Shown here: in pieces, positions 44,900 to 56,916 of the stretch
Numbering within the stretch: position 1 is the first letter of the stretch
Layout: every line of letters begins with the position of its first letter
NCBI GenBank assembly: GCA_009667805.1
Contig: CM019070.1
Span: 53,466,451-53,530,450 of the forward strand
Reading direction: 5' to 3'
Length of the DNA stretch: 64,000 nucleotides
From: Leptobrachium leishanense
Lineage: Eukaryota; Chordata; Amphibia; Anura; Megophryidae
Translations under genes and position numbers: made by a program
Notes under the pieces: model-generated
What the model saw: only the letters and a program-made list of their open reading frames with translations
What the model was told of the DNA's origin: nothing
Databases searched by the model: none

Positions 44900-45786
44900 C
44901 AGGGTAATTCAAAGAGATTCGAAAAGTCACCGCACGTTCGGTGACTTTTCGTTCTCTTCAATTCGGTTCCTTTTGCCGATTCCATTTCGGTGACCCTGCG
45001 GTGTATTCAGCAAACACCACAGGGTCCCCGAATTGCAGGGAAAAGCTGCCGTAAACCTGACGAAAACTAACCGCAAAACCCTGCGAATGCACGCCGAAAA
45101 CCCTCAAAAACATCTGGATTAACCTGCCGAAAACCACAGAAAAACCCGAACGGGAGCCGATCTCAGTCTTCGACACAGCAGAAGAGGCAGTGAATAAATT
45201 AGCAAAACAGTTTGCTTGAATGATTGAAAAGTGAAACACTGTTTGTAAAGAAACTACTGAGCCAAAATGTCTGAAATTTACATATGAGGTCCAGGGAATG
45301 ATAATAAAAAGGGCTGTTACATAAAAAATAAGTAAACTTAAAAAAAAATCAAAAAAAAATCAGACTTTTAAAAAAAAATAATTCATAAAAATGCTTAAAA
45401 TATCCTAAAAAATCTATAAATAAAGAGACTCTTTACTGCAGAATTTTATAATGAACGGTTTATTAGATATTGAATTAAAACGGGAATATTCTTAACATTG
45501 AAGCCTATGGGATTCTCCGGAATAAACCTGTCGAATTAAACCACCGAATGGCAGGGCATTTCGAGAACCTTTCACTGCTGATTTGTGTTCTCTGAATAGC
45601 CGAAGCAGTGCCTTTTAATGGGGTTTTCACTGCCCTCGAACAGGCACCGTATGTGCAGGCAATTCGCCAGGATTTGGCGAATTGCCTGCTCTCTGGATAG
45701 CCGAATGGCCAAGAAAGGTAACAAACGCTGATTTTCAGCATTCAGTTACCTTTCTCAAGCAATTCGGATCTCTTTGAATAACCCTG
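44900..45786 (+). mobile_element. CAGGGTTATTC MITE, complete
   Basis: 887 bp from CAGGGTAATTCAAAGAGATT to ATCTCTTTGAATAACCCTG. Both ends have further hairpins (GTCACCGCACGTTCGGTGAC; GCAATTCGCC/GGCGAATTGC). ATA flanks both sides, possibly a 3-bp duplication. Reference copy for 5,649 and 38,136. No transposase. Confidence 0.88.
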
Positions 45787-46202
45787 ATACTATTTTTGTT
45801 AGTTTTCCCTGTTATCTTTTTTTTTTTTTCTAGATTATGGCAAAACTGACCCTTTTCCATGAGAGGGTCGCACAATTAGATTTGCAAACTGAGAAAAAGC
45901 CAGTGTGACAAAATCATATGTGATAGACAGTCAATCGTGTTTGTTCATTTTCATGAAGTGTAATAAAACTGGATTAAATAGTTATTGCATTTATTGCTCA
46001 GGGATCTGGTTTCATGAAAAGATTTTAACCTTAAGGGGTTTTAAGGTTCTAACTATACATTTTCTAGGTTAATATACACTAAAGTCTGACAAAGTTCCCA
46101 GAAATAAGATAGAATTAACTTCCTTTTTGATTGTTTATGTTATAAATTTATGTTATATTTAGTTTATTTACTAAATTTGATGACGGAATCAGAAAACGTT
46201 AA

Positions 46203-46629
46203 GGCTAGGGTCAGACGAACGCATTTTTCACGTTGTCCGTGAAAAAGTGCGTTCGAACGAATGGACGTATTTTTTCACGGAATACGCGATAGCGGTCATA
46301 CGATGCGCATTTTCGTTTGTGATTTTGTACGGATCATCAATAAAACACTTTCTGCGTCTGGACGTTATGTTGGCCGGATGTGTGCAGCGTCTGACGTCTC
46401 CCAATCACGCACACACGCCGCTATGCGGCCGCAGCGCACTCTGTACGTCAGTAGTAGCGGTTTGACGTTCTCGAAAAAATGCGTTCGTTTGCCACTTGCG
46501 TTGCGCGGACGAACTTTCGTGCGGCCGTTCGTCGTATGTTCCCCGGCATTGGACGTCATTTGCTGCTAGCACGGCCGTGATTTAATGCGGCTAAACGCAC
46601 ATTAAAACTGCTTTCGTCTGACCTTAGCC
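46203..46629. mobile_element. Harbinger MITE, complete
   Basis: 427 bp with ends GGCTAGGGTCAGACGAACGC and TCGTCTGACCTTAGCC, and a perfect TAA duplication (46,200-46,202 and 46,630-46,632). The left about 150 bp follow the left end of the Harbinger at 49,342. From GGCCGGATGTGTGCAGCG onward it follows that element's right end (60,203-60,435), so it is an internal-deletion derivative. Confidence 0.92.
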
Positions 46630-46632
46630 TAA

Positions 46633-47456
46633 GATAATAGTAAACATCCATCTGTCTGTCTGTGCTTATCGTTTTTAATTATTTAAAAATGTTCACTATT
46701 ATACAATTTCCATTAGATCACCATGACCGGTGCAAGGATTTAATATAACCAGGAATCTCTGTTGTATTGACGAATACGTTTCTATTTATATTTCTTCAAG
46801 TCGTGGAAGTGTGTTTACTGTCTGCCACAGTTCTCGAAAGACTGGATCGAGGACGCGGCTATGAATCAAGTTTTGCCTAGCAGCAAAGTGGACGGTCTCG
46901 TAATTCAAGCAGATGTCCGCTTTTCAAGGCTTAGTATGTCATTCACAAGAGAAGAATGACCTCACTACTCAAACACACAAAGGAGATGACATAAATATTG
47001 AAATATTCTCTATATATTCCTTGCCCATGCATCACATAATCCACTTAACAGTCCCTTCTCTGTGATTCATCTTGGTGTACTTAATGGGCATTGTAGGTTT
47101 AGTCAATACACTGTAGACATGAGTTGATTAGATGGGCTTTAACGATGCAGTCATATTAGAACATATCGAAGGGAATCAGACGTTTGGATTTAATGGTTTA
47201 GAAATGCTATAAACCTTATCAAATAGTATTAAATGATCTTGAGCCCTGGGATGGGATAGCTTTGTATTTGTTCTCCTCTAAGGTAAGAGATTCATGTTCC
47301 ATGCAAGATAGTGCTTTCAGATCGTACTCCTTGTAGTGTGGATTTTTGATTCTTGATGGTCAATTTGTTATAAGCCATGGAATGGTTTGGACTACATCTA
47401 CACAATCTCCTAAACTGATGATGTCAAATTCAAAATCTTTACACTCACAATAATAG
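46633..47456. other. no supported feature
   Basis: A frame at about 46,798-46,965 stays open without an ATG but has no recognisable motif. Confidence 0.4.
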
Positions 47457-48060
47457 AGGTTATTCACAATGACTGAAAATCCATTGTTATTTCAGTGCTT
47501 TTCACTTCGGCGCATTCCGCCCTTTCCATTTCGCTGAAACTACAGTGAATTCACTATTCACTGTAGGGTCACCAAAGTGCGCTGAAGAAGGAATAGCTGA
47601 AGCCTCATGAAAAAGTTGAAGAACGCCGCCAAAGAGCACCGTAGTGGCCTTAGCGAAATCCACCGAACTGCAAAAACAAACAAACACAGAACTCTCCTAT
47701 TCTCCCAATAGGTGTTTAAACCAATAAAACATTATTAAAATGTGTCTAGATAATAAAAAAGTCCTTTAGAAAATAATAAAAAGGTCTGGTACAGAATTTA
47801 AATAAAGCGCCTTTTAAAAAAATTGGGAAACAAACATTTTGTGTAAAAAATACAAAAAAATAGAAAAAGGTGTTCTAAAAACTAAAAAGACTGCTGAAAA
47901 TGAAAAGAATAAACGTTTACAAAAAATAAAAATGATAGTAAGTTTTTACATTGAAACCTATGGGATTCTCCAGTTTAAACAAATCACCAAAAATCTGGTT
48001 ATTTTGCCATCACTTCGGTGAAGTTTGGCGTTCTGTGAATAGACGAACCAATAGGCGAAC
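47457..48060. mobile_element. diverged relative of the CAGGGTTATTC MITE
   Basis: Starts GAGGTTATTCACAATGACTG. CATTTCGCTGAAACTACAG...CACTGTAGGGTCACC resembles the CATTTCGGTGACCCTGCGG core, with TTCTGTGAATAG near the right edge. Boundaries approximate. Confidence 0.5.
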
Positions 48061-50029
48061 TGCCCTGAAATTGCACCAAGCCTGACAACTTACTCCATCA
48101 AGGGTTCAATGTCACCGACCTTCCAGTGCTCTTGTGGTAAATTCATCATATAGGGTGTTATAGCATTCCTGCATATGTTAAAGTGGCTTTGGCATGACCT
48201 TGCTCACATGACCTCGTGGATGGAATATCAGGATTGCATCCCTAGGTTCTGCAGTAATTATGGAAAATATTTTGGGACGAAGAGGTTTTTAACAAGTGGA
48301 AATTTGCTGGCTCCATACATCATTTTCAGAGTGTCAGGCCTTACTTCTGCACAGGGAGGGACCTGGCATGTGGGGTGTCCTCGCAGTGGGGTTCTGGCCT
48401 GCAGCTCTGGCCAGTGCATTGCAGTTTCGGCGGCTGTGAGGCACTCATGGCTCTCCAGATGCTGAAGGGTGTTAGGACCAGGCCCCTTTTGGTGGCCAGC
48501 TGGGTGGGAGACCACAGCACCCAGCAAGAACACCAAACAACACGGCGGCCGCACGGTCTCGGTGTGGATGCGGGGTCACTAGTGCTAGAGGTTGGCAGAA
48601 GCTAAGGGAGGCGTCTTCTGCCCTGGGGAGGGCGGTGTGGCTCCTGCCAGAATAGGCCGGGAGAGGTTTCTATGGACACCTGATGCTCCCTTAGCCTAAG
48701 GAGGTTTCTGCTGAAGGATGGGGCTCCTCTATGGGGTAGGGTTTCTGAATGGCTCCCTATTTAAACTCGCACCTGCAGCGGTGAGGTGTTCATTTGCCTT
48801 CAGATTTCCCTGCTTCTGAGTGACTTTTCAGTTAGTAATTCCAGTATAGCAGACCCTTTGGCTTTCCCTTCGACTCGCTTGCTATCTGCCTGCCCTCGAC
48901 CTTTGGCCTGCCCCTGACTTTGCTTCTTGGATTGCCCTGTTGGATACTTCACCTCAGTTCCCCAGTACCACTTTCACTTCTACTTTACGTCTCGCACACC
49001 GGCTTCTTAGGCTAGGATCAGATGAGCGCATTGTGTGCGGACTGTGCGTCCGCGCACAACGGACAGACGTAGTGACAAACGTTACTGCAGACACCACACG
49101 ATCCATTTTTTTGGACGGACGTAGGACATACAAGGGTACTATGGGAAATAATACTAATATGAAAAATTATACAAAATGATACATGATATGAAAAACCATT
49201 TTGCCCGACAAGGTGCTGGACGTCACAAATGCAGTCCGTCTGACATCTCCTCATCACTCAATGCTAGGTGGACGCAGCGCGCTATGTGCGGACGCAGCAC
49301 ACTCTGTGCGTCCATCCTAGCGGATTGACGTTCTTGCCTAAGGCTAGGGTCAGACGAACACATTTTCCACGGATTGTGCGTCCGTGCATCCAGACGCACT
49401 TTTTTACGGAAGTCGCGGTAGCGGTCAGCCAGTGCGTTATAACGACCGTGATTTTTGACGGATATATAAAAATGAGAGAAATATGAGTAACCAAATTAAT
49501 TGCAGAATTAAAAAAAGAAGGGGAAAAGGGTATAATAAGTAATTTTGTGGATGTGGCGTTTTTCCAAGATGGATGCAGTCCAAGTTTTTGTGTTTGCTGC
49601 AACGGGCTACCTGTACCTCAAGAACAAGAGAAAACGGCGAACATGGGTTCATCCAATCAACGCTGCCAGATACACGCATGGCCACTTTGTGACGCTGTAC
49701 AGGCCACCGCAAGAGAGGGACCCCGTGAAGTTCTACAACTTCATTCTTGTCAAAGATACGTGAGCCGCTGACGAAGAGTAGGGATGAGCTACGGTTCGAT
49801 CGGTTCGGAGTTCGCATCGAACATAGCCTGTTCGTTTGTTCGCGAACTACGTACATTTCCGGGTGTTCGCGGCGTGTTCGCCCACAATGCACCACAATGG
49901 ACCACAATGCACTTTCCCACTGGCCTGAAGCTTGTAATTGGATACAGCCTTGCACCTGACCACAGGTCTGGTGCAAGACAGGTTCAAAACTATGCCAATC
50001 ATGGCTCAGAGTCCTGATTGGGCAAATTT

Positions 50030-50545
50030 TGCTAGTATTTTGGGGGGTCACAAATTTCTACAAAACATTTGGGAAATGAGGTGATCTGTGTCTTGTCACA
50101 CAGCCAGTACCACGCAGTATTTTGGGGGTCACAAATTTCTACAAAACATTTGGGAATTGAGGTGATCTGTGTCTTATCACTGCCAGCAAGTATTTTGGGG
50201 GTCACAAATTTCTACAAAACATTTGGGAATTGAGGTGATCTGTGTCTTGTCACACAGCCAGTACCACGCAGTATTTTGGGGGTCACTAATTTCTACAAAA
50301 CATTTGGGAATTGAGGTGATCTGTGTCTTATCACTGCCAGCAAGTATTTTGGGGGTCACAAATTTCTACAAAACATTTGGAATTGAGGTGATCTGTGTCT
50401 TGTCACACAGCCAGTACCACGCAGTATTTTGGGGGTCACTAATTTCTACAAAACATTTGGGAATTGAGGTGATCTGTGTCTTGTCACTGCCAGCAAGTAT
50501 TTTGGGGGTCACAAATTTCTACAAAATATTTGGGAATTGTTATAA
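50030..50545 (+). repeat. 74/82-bp alternating tandem repeat
   Basis: Seven units starting near 50,037, 50,119, 50,191, 50,273, 50,347, 50,425 and 50,499, each with TTTTGGGGGTCACAAATTTC. Two spacer types alternate (ACACAGCCAGTACCACGCAG and CTGCCAGCAAG), so the real unit is a dimer of about 154 bp. Confidence 0.93.
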
Positions 50546-50554
50546 TCCGTGTGT

Positions 50555-51190
50555 TCTCACTGGCTGCCACCCATCAGGGGGTCTCACTGATTTATAGGAG
50601 GTTTCTGAGACTTTTAATCTGTGGCTTCTCACTGCCCCCCATCAGGGGGTCCCACATACTTCTATCAGATTTATGCGAATTGTAATCTGTGGCTTCTCAC
50701 TGCCACCCATCAGGGGGTCACACTGATTTATAGGAGGTTTCTGAGATTTGTAATCTGTGTCTTCTCACTGCCAGCTATCAGGGGGTCCCACATACTTCTA
50801 GCAGATTTATGCGAATTGTAATCTGTGGCTTCTCACTGGCACCCATCAGGGGGTCACACTGATTTATAGGAGGTTTCTGAGACTTGTAATTTGTGGCTTC
50901 TCACTGCCACCCATCAAGGGGTCTCACTGATTTATAGGAGGTTTCTGAGACTTGTAATCTGTGTCTTCTCACTGCCACCCATCAGGGGGTCCCACATACT
51001 TCTAGCAGATTTATGTGAATTGTAATCTGTGGCTTCTCACTGCCACCCATCAGGGGGTCCCACTGATTTATCGGAGGTTTCTGAGACTTGTAATCTGTGT
51101 CTTCTCACTGCCACCCATCAGGGGGTCACACTGATTTATAGGAGGGAATTGTAATCTGTGTCTTGTCACTGGCTGCCAGCTATCAGGGTG
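50555..51190 (+). repeat. 68-bp tandem repeat
   Basis: About ten units of TTCTCACTGCCACCCATCAG with GGGGTCACACTGATTTATAG or GGGGTCCCACATACTTCTA. It shares the ATCTGTG-CTT(C/G)TCACTG phrase with the preceding array, so one probably grew out of the other. Confidence 0.9.
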
Positions 51191-51203
51191 TCTCACTGAG
51201 TTA

Positions 51204-51856
51204 TAGGGATGTGCGTTTCGGGTTTCGGAATTTCGGAATTTTCACGAAATTTCCCGATTCGTGTTTTCGGATGCGGCCGAATTTCCGAAAAAATTTAGAT
51301 CCGAAAAGTTCAGATCCGAAATGTTTTCCGAGCCGAAACGAAATATTTTCGAATTTTTCGAATGGGCTTGAAATGTGGCAAACGAGGAGAACAGATTTTC
51401 CAAAAAACGAAAATTTTCCGAAAAACGAAAATTTTGTAAAAACGAACATTTTCTGAAAAACGAAAAGTTTTCGAAAAAACGAAAAGTCGATACAAAAAAC
51501 GGGCAAAATGACACGAAAAATACGAAAAAAGGTCGATATGCCAAAAAATGTGCAATTCCGAAAAACGAAAATTTTCCGAAAAACGAAAATTTTGTAAAAA
51601 CGAAAATTTTGTAAAAACGAAAATTTTCTAAAAAACGAAAAATTTTCGAAAAAACGAAAAGTCGATACAAAAACCGAGCACAGTGACACGAAAATACGAA
51701 AAATGCTCGAAATTACGAAAAAAAATGTACCCGAAAAACAGGTCGAACCGAATCGAATCGAAACCGAAATCAGTCGAAACGAGCCGAATCGAAAAGTTTA
51801 AAAATCCGAAAAATCGAACCGAATCGAACCGAAAAAAAAATCAGTGCACAAGCCTA
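51204..51856. mobile_element. hAT MITE, fifth layer
   Basis: 653 bp from TAGGGATGTGCG to GTGCACAAGCCTA with a perfect 8-bp duplication CTGAGTTA (51,196-51,203 and 51,857-51,864). The first 45 bp or so match 38,227, and the interior is packed with CGAAAA words. It is inserted in the last unit of the 68-bp array. Non-coding. Confidence 0.93.
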
Positions 51857-51946
51857 CTGAGTTATACCAGAGTTCTGTAAATCTTTAATCTTTATACCAG
51901 AGTTGAATCAGAGTTCTGTATATATTTAATCTATATATCACTCACC

Positions 51947-54324
51947 ATGTCTGAAAGAACAAAAAGGACAGGCAGACGCTCCCAGACACAGATAAGAGGG
52001 CAAGCAGCACCTGTGTCGGGAGGCTGTGCCTCTGGTTGTGGTGGACGTGGTGCATCCTCTGCAGGGGCACGCTTGTCCTTTCTAACTGGTGCTGGCCGTC
52101 TTCTTAAGCAGCAGCAACATACAGAGGAATTGGTGGATTGGCTAACCAGGCCATCCTCATCCTCCGAGTCCTCTGCCAGCCAGACTTGTAGTGCTTTACA
52201 GTCCACCTCAGCTGCCAAAGCATCTAATGCAGCCTCCATGTCCACAGCTACTCCTGCCGTAGCCTCGCTATCACACACGGAGGAGTCAGCTGAATTGTTT
52301 GACTACAATGACAGTGACATGCTGCTTGAGGATGCGTAGCAAGTACAGCGCTCTGATTCAAACTCTGAGGTTGAGGAAGGGAGTATAATCAACCTAGAGG
52401 AAGGGGGTGCCAGTGACACACAAATAACTGGCACTTATGTTGCCCCAGCAGCTGCAGTATACTACCAAGTTGGCTCCAGTGACGAGGAGATAGGGGGTGA
52501 TGATGACAATGATGATGAGGTCACTGACTCCACCAGGGTGCCAGATCGAACAGAGGAATCAAGTGAGGAAGAGGGGGAGGAGGAGGCACAGCAAACACGA
52601 GGCACAACATCCTCTATGACCAACCGTAGCACTAGCCAGTCCAAGGCATCATATTTCAGAGCTGCTCAGGTGCAGAGCGCTGTTGTCTCAAAGCACACAT
52701 GCAGGAACTCTGCTGTCTGTGAGTTCTTTAAGAAATGTGCAGCAGAGCGCACCGTTGCTATTTGTAATCTATGTCAGATGAGGCTGAAGCGTGGCCAGGT
52801 GCAGAGATGGCTAACACCGCGCCAGCTTCAGCTGGGAATGATCGTCTTTGATAATGGCAGCAACCTTCTCTCCGCCCTATGCCTGGGTAAATTGACGCAT
52901 GTACCATGCCTAGCACACGTCCTAAATCTAGTAGTACAGCGTTTCCTAACCAAGTACTCAGGGCTGGCAGAGCTTCTCAGCCAGGCCAGAAAAGTCTGCA
53001 GCCACTTCAGACGGTCATTCCCAGCAAGCGTTCGCCTGGCAGAAGTTCAAAGAGAATTCCACCTTCCCACAAACCGTCTGATCTGTGACATGCCCGCAAG
53101 GTGGAACTCGACATTAGCAATGCCGCAGCGTCTGCACAAGCAGCAGAGGGCCATGAACAAGTACCTGTGTGAGCATGGCACAAGGACAGGTTCAGGTCAA
53201 CTTGTTTCCCCCCGCCGCAGTGGCTGATGATCAAGGATGCATGCACTGTACTGTCACCATTTGAGGAAGCAACGAGGATGGTGAGCAGGGACAGTGCATG
53301 CTTCAGTGACACAATTCCTTTAGTGTTCCTGCTGGAGCACATTCTGTGGGGAATTATAGATGTGGCTCTAGAGGCAGAGCAGTGGGAGGAAGAGGAGGCC
53401 TTCCCTAGCTCTGAAGGCCCCAGTCTTTCCACAGACAGCATTCCAGTGGGTCCTCCTCAGATCAGACAGTAGGAGGATGAGGAGGAATATTTAAGTAGTG
53501 GGGGCATTGAAGGTGGGGATTCCTCAAGGGAGGGTTTTGTGTGCCCAGAAACACAAGGGCTAGTGTGTGGCTGGGAGGAGGAAGTGCACGATACGGTCAT
53601 CCTCATTGACCAGGAAGACTCAGAAGCTAATGCAACCTCCAACCTACGCTGCATGGGCTCCCTTATAATGCAAAGCCTGCTAAAGGACCCCAGGATTCGT
53701 GCTATCAAGGAGAGGGATCATTACTGGTTGGCAACCCTTCTTGATCCACAATACAAGGGTAAAGTTGCAGAGCTCATCCTGCCCGCACAGAGGGAGCACA
53801 GGATGAAAAAACTTGAGGACGCTCTAAAGCGACACTTGTGTAACACCTTTCCAGGCACTGGTAGGTTACCAAGTACTGACACAGGTGCTTCTGAGGCTGC
53901 GGATGATCAGAGGAATAGTGGTGAAGGCCAGGGCCGCTTGACTGATGCATTTTTTAATTTTTTTTTTAGTCCACGATGCCCAGGGATGTCAAATATAGGC
54001 ACCCATTGCCAGCGTCTTCACCATACGGTGCAGGACTACCTAGGGGCAAGGGTAGACCTGGATACCTTTCCAGCAGATGATCCACTGGCTTACTGGGTGT
54101 TGAGATTGGATCACTGGCCAGAACTTAGCCAATATGCTATGCAGCTACTAGGTTGCCCTTCATCCAGCGTGCTTTCTGAAAGGACGTTCAGTGCCGCTGG
54201 AGGTTTTGTCACAGACAAAAGAGTGCGTCTGTCCTCCGACTCTGTAGACCGGCTGACATTTATAAAAATGAATCAGTCCTGGATCAGCAGTTATCAATCC
54301 CCTAATGCTGAGGTAACGGAATAG
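51947..54324 (+). pseudogene. hAT-Ac (ZBED-type) transposase, broken
   Basis: Starts ACCATGTCTGAA (good initiation context). N-terminal basic/low-complexity region, acidic stretch, then the first half of a BED zinc finger (SAVCEFFKKC ... VAICNLCQMRLKRGQ). Its His half and the following region are deleted: the text jumps to VQRWLTPRQLQLGMIVFDNG, which carries the second catalytic Asp. Then LTHVPCLAHVLNLVVQRFL, LICDMPARWNSTL, and the C-terminal dimerisation region (DPLAYWVLRLDHWPELSQYA, SSSVLSERTFSAAGG) with the catalytic Glu. Two TAG stops (52,337 and 53,470) and one frameshift in a C-run near 53,210 are the only other breaks. The first catalytic Asp lies in the deleted part, so it could not be active. 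Confidence 0.93.
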
Positions 54325-54344
54325 ATCGGGGATGTCTTCTGCAT

Positions 54345-55880
54345 TCACAAAACCTCCAGCACGGAACTCTTCCACAATACCACAAAAGGGTTACGGTGTG
54401 AATGCACTTGCTGCCATGAAAGGCACAATATTTGGATGCACTGACGCATGTGCCAGATTTATATCATTTGAATTTTTTGAACTGCAGGGTCCAACCCTGC
54501 ACTCTTCCACAATACCACAAAAGGGTTACGATGTGAATGCACTTGCTGCCATGAAAGGCGCAATATTTGGCTGCATCGACGCCTGTGCCACATCTATATC
54601 ATTTTAAATTTTTGAACCGCAGGGTCCAAGCCTGCACTCTTCCACAATACCACAGAGGGGTTACTGTATGAATGCACTTGCTGGCCTGGCATCAAAAGCA
54701 CAATATCTGGGTGCACTGACGCCTTTAACAGATGCATATCTTTTTAATATAGGACCGCAAGGTCCAACCCTGCATTCTTCCAGAATACTACAGAGGGCTT
54801 ACTGTATGATAGTACTTGCTGGCCTGGCAGTCTGGCACCAAAATCACAATATCTGGGTGCACTGACGCCCATTACCAGATTCATATCTTTTAATATAGGA
54901 CCTCATGGTCCACCCCTGCATTCTTCCACAATACCACAAAGGGGTTACTGTATGAATGTACTTGGTGGCCTGGCACCAAAATCACAATATCTGGGTGCAC
55001 TGACGCCTTTAACAGATGCATATCTTTTTAATATAGGACCGCAAGGTCCAACCCTGCATTCTTCCACACTACTACAGAGGGGATACTGTATGATAGTACT
55101 TGCTGGCCTGGCAGTCTGGCACCAAAAGCACAATATCTGGGTGCACTGACGCCCATTACCAGATTCATATCTTTTAATATAGGACCTCATGGTCCACCCC
55201 TGCATTCTTCCACAATACCACAGAGGGGTTACTGTATGAATGCACTTGGTGGCCTGGCACCAAAAGCACAATATCTGGGTGCACTGACGCCCATTACCAG
55301 ATTCATATCTTTTTAATATAGGACCTCATGGTCCACCCCTGCATTCTTCCACAATACCACAGAGGGGTTACTGTATGAATGCACTTGGTGGCCTGGCACC
55401 AAAAGCACAATATCTGGGTGCACTGACGCCCATTACCAGATTCATATCTTTTAATATAGGACCTCATGGTCCACCCCTGCATTCTTCCACAATACCACAG
55501 AGGGGTTACTGTATGAATGCACTTGGTGGCCTGGCACCAAAAGCACAATATCTGGGTGCACTGACGCCTTTAACAGATGCATCTCTTTTTAATATAGGAC
55601 CGCAAGGTCCACCCCTGCATTCTTCCAGAATACTACAGAGGGCTTACTGTATGATAGTACTTGCTGGCCTGGCAGTCTGGCACCAAAATCACAATATCTG
55701 GGTGCACTGACGCCCATTACCAGATTCATATCTTTTTAATATAGGACCGCAAGGTCCACCCCTGCACTCTTCCACAATACCACAGAGGGGTTACTGTATG
55801 ATAGTACTTGCAGGCCTGGCACCAAAAGCACAATATTTGGGTGCACTGCCACCAACGCCTGTATCAGATTCATATCCTTA
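54345..55880 (+). repeat. ~140-bp tandem repeat, 11 units
   Basis: Units marked by CTTCCACAATACCACAGAGG at about 54,371, 54,505, 54,641, 54,778, 54,924, 55,062, 55,208, 55,348, 55,485, 55,623 and 55,771, each with CACAATATCTGGGTGCACTG. The array begins right after the transposase stop. Spurious short ORFs repeat with it. Confidence 0.95.
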
Positions 55881-56631
55881 GAGGGGTTACTCTGACGGCA
55901 CGGTTGCCGACGCTAAAGGACAAATTTTAAAGCACCTATTGTTACTTTCATCCAAAGCCTGCATAAGTTTCACAATAATTTAACCAAAAAAATCACTAAA
56001 CTATTTTTACGTGTCCGAAAATGTCTCCTCTTTTCATACAGACTGCTGCCCCAAGCAGTTGTTATGGATAGATTAAAGGAAAAGCATTTACCGTCATTTG
56101 AAATGTCATTTTTTGGTTTTTACATATTTCTATACATCCTAGAAATCCGCCACTTCACGGGCAGGTTATGGGGACCTCCTAGGCACGATATTTGAAGGAA
56201 TTTTTTGTTTTTATTTTTAACCCTTATTTCATGGAAAACTCACTGTCCCTTTAAAAACGGTTTTTCCATACTTTTTGTCCTTGTTTCCTGTCCCCCAGGG
56301 CACTACCCGGACCACCATACACCTTTTATGGCAAATATGTAGCATATATGCCCTCTTGGAGGGCACTCTAAAAATCGAATTTTCAGGCCCATTGACTTGC
56401 ATTGAGTTTGAGTTCAAGTTCGAGTTCGAACATTTGGAAAGTTCGAGTTCGAATGCGAACCGAACTCGGGCGTGTTCGGCTCATCCCTAATGAAGAGGGA
56501 CACGAACATGAGGGCTGCCATACCACCGGAGGAGATGCTGGTTATCACTCCTCCAATGTTGGTCAAACACCAGCATTCATGACTTCGCTGCCAGTCAGCA
56601 GACATGTGCTTGGTGTGCAGAGCCCCAATTG

Positions 56632-56786
56632 TCGGTCTGTAGTGACATACCCACTAGCCCATTAGCACATGCATACCCACACACGGTCTGTAGTGACATG
56701 CCCACAAGCACATTCGCACATGCATACCCACACACGGTCTGTAGTGACATGCCCACAAGCACATTTGCACATTCATACCCACACAT
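56632..56786 (+). repeat. 51-bp tandem repeat, three units
   Basis: Units start with CGGTCTGTAGTGACAT at 56,633, 56,684 and 56,735; in the Harbinger intron region. Confidence 0.93.
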
Positions 56787-56916
56787 ACGCAGGCATCACA
56801 TGTACAAACTAATTAATGACAACGACAACAATGTAAGACAAATAAAATATATTGTACCAAAAATATGAAAGTAAATAACAATAATATATTAACCACATAT
56901 ATTATTGTATATAACA

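Larger units (their letters stand above)
49779..56489 (+). mobile_element. hAT-Ac transposon, fourth layer
   Basis: 6,711 bp with ends TAGGGATGAGC and GGCTCATCCCTA; flanks ACGAAGAG (49,771-49,778) and ATGAAGAG (56,490-56,497), an 8-bp duplication with one C-to-T change. Both ends are rich in GTTCG/CGAAC words. One transposase gene lies between large non-coding tandem arrays (50,030-51,190 and 54,345-55,880). It is inserted within the Harbinger transposase exon. Confidence 0.92.

Noticed and set aside
46798..46965. Open frame reading FKSWKCVYCLPQFSKDW...
   Set aside because: No start codon, no convincing acceptor or donor pair, no family recognised.
52462..53708. Minus-strand ORFs over the hAT transposase
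   Set aside because: Antisense shadows of a gene with clear hAT domains on +.
50030..55880. CRISPR-like regular arrays
   Set aside because: Units are contiguous tandem repeats without unique spacers, in a vertebrate transposon.
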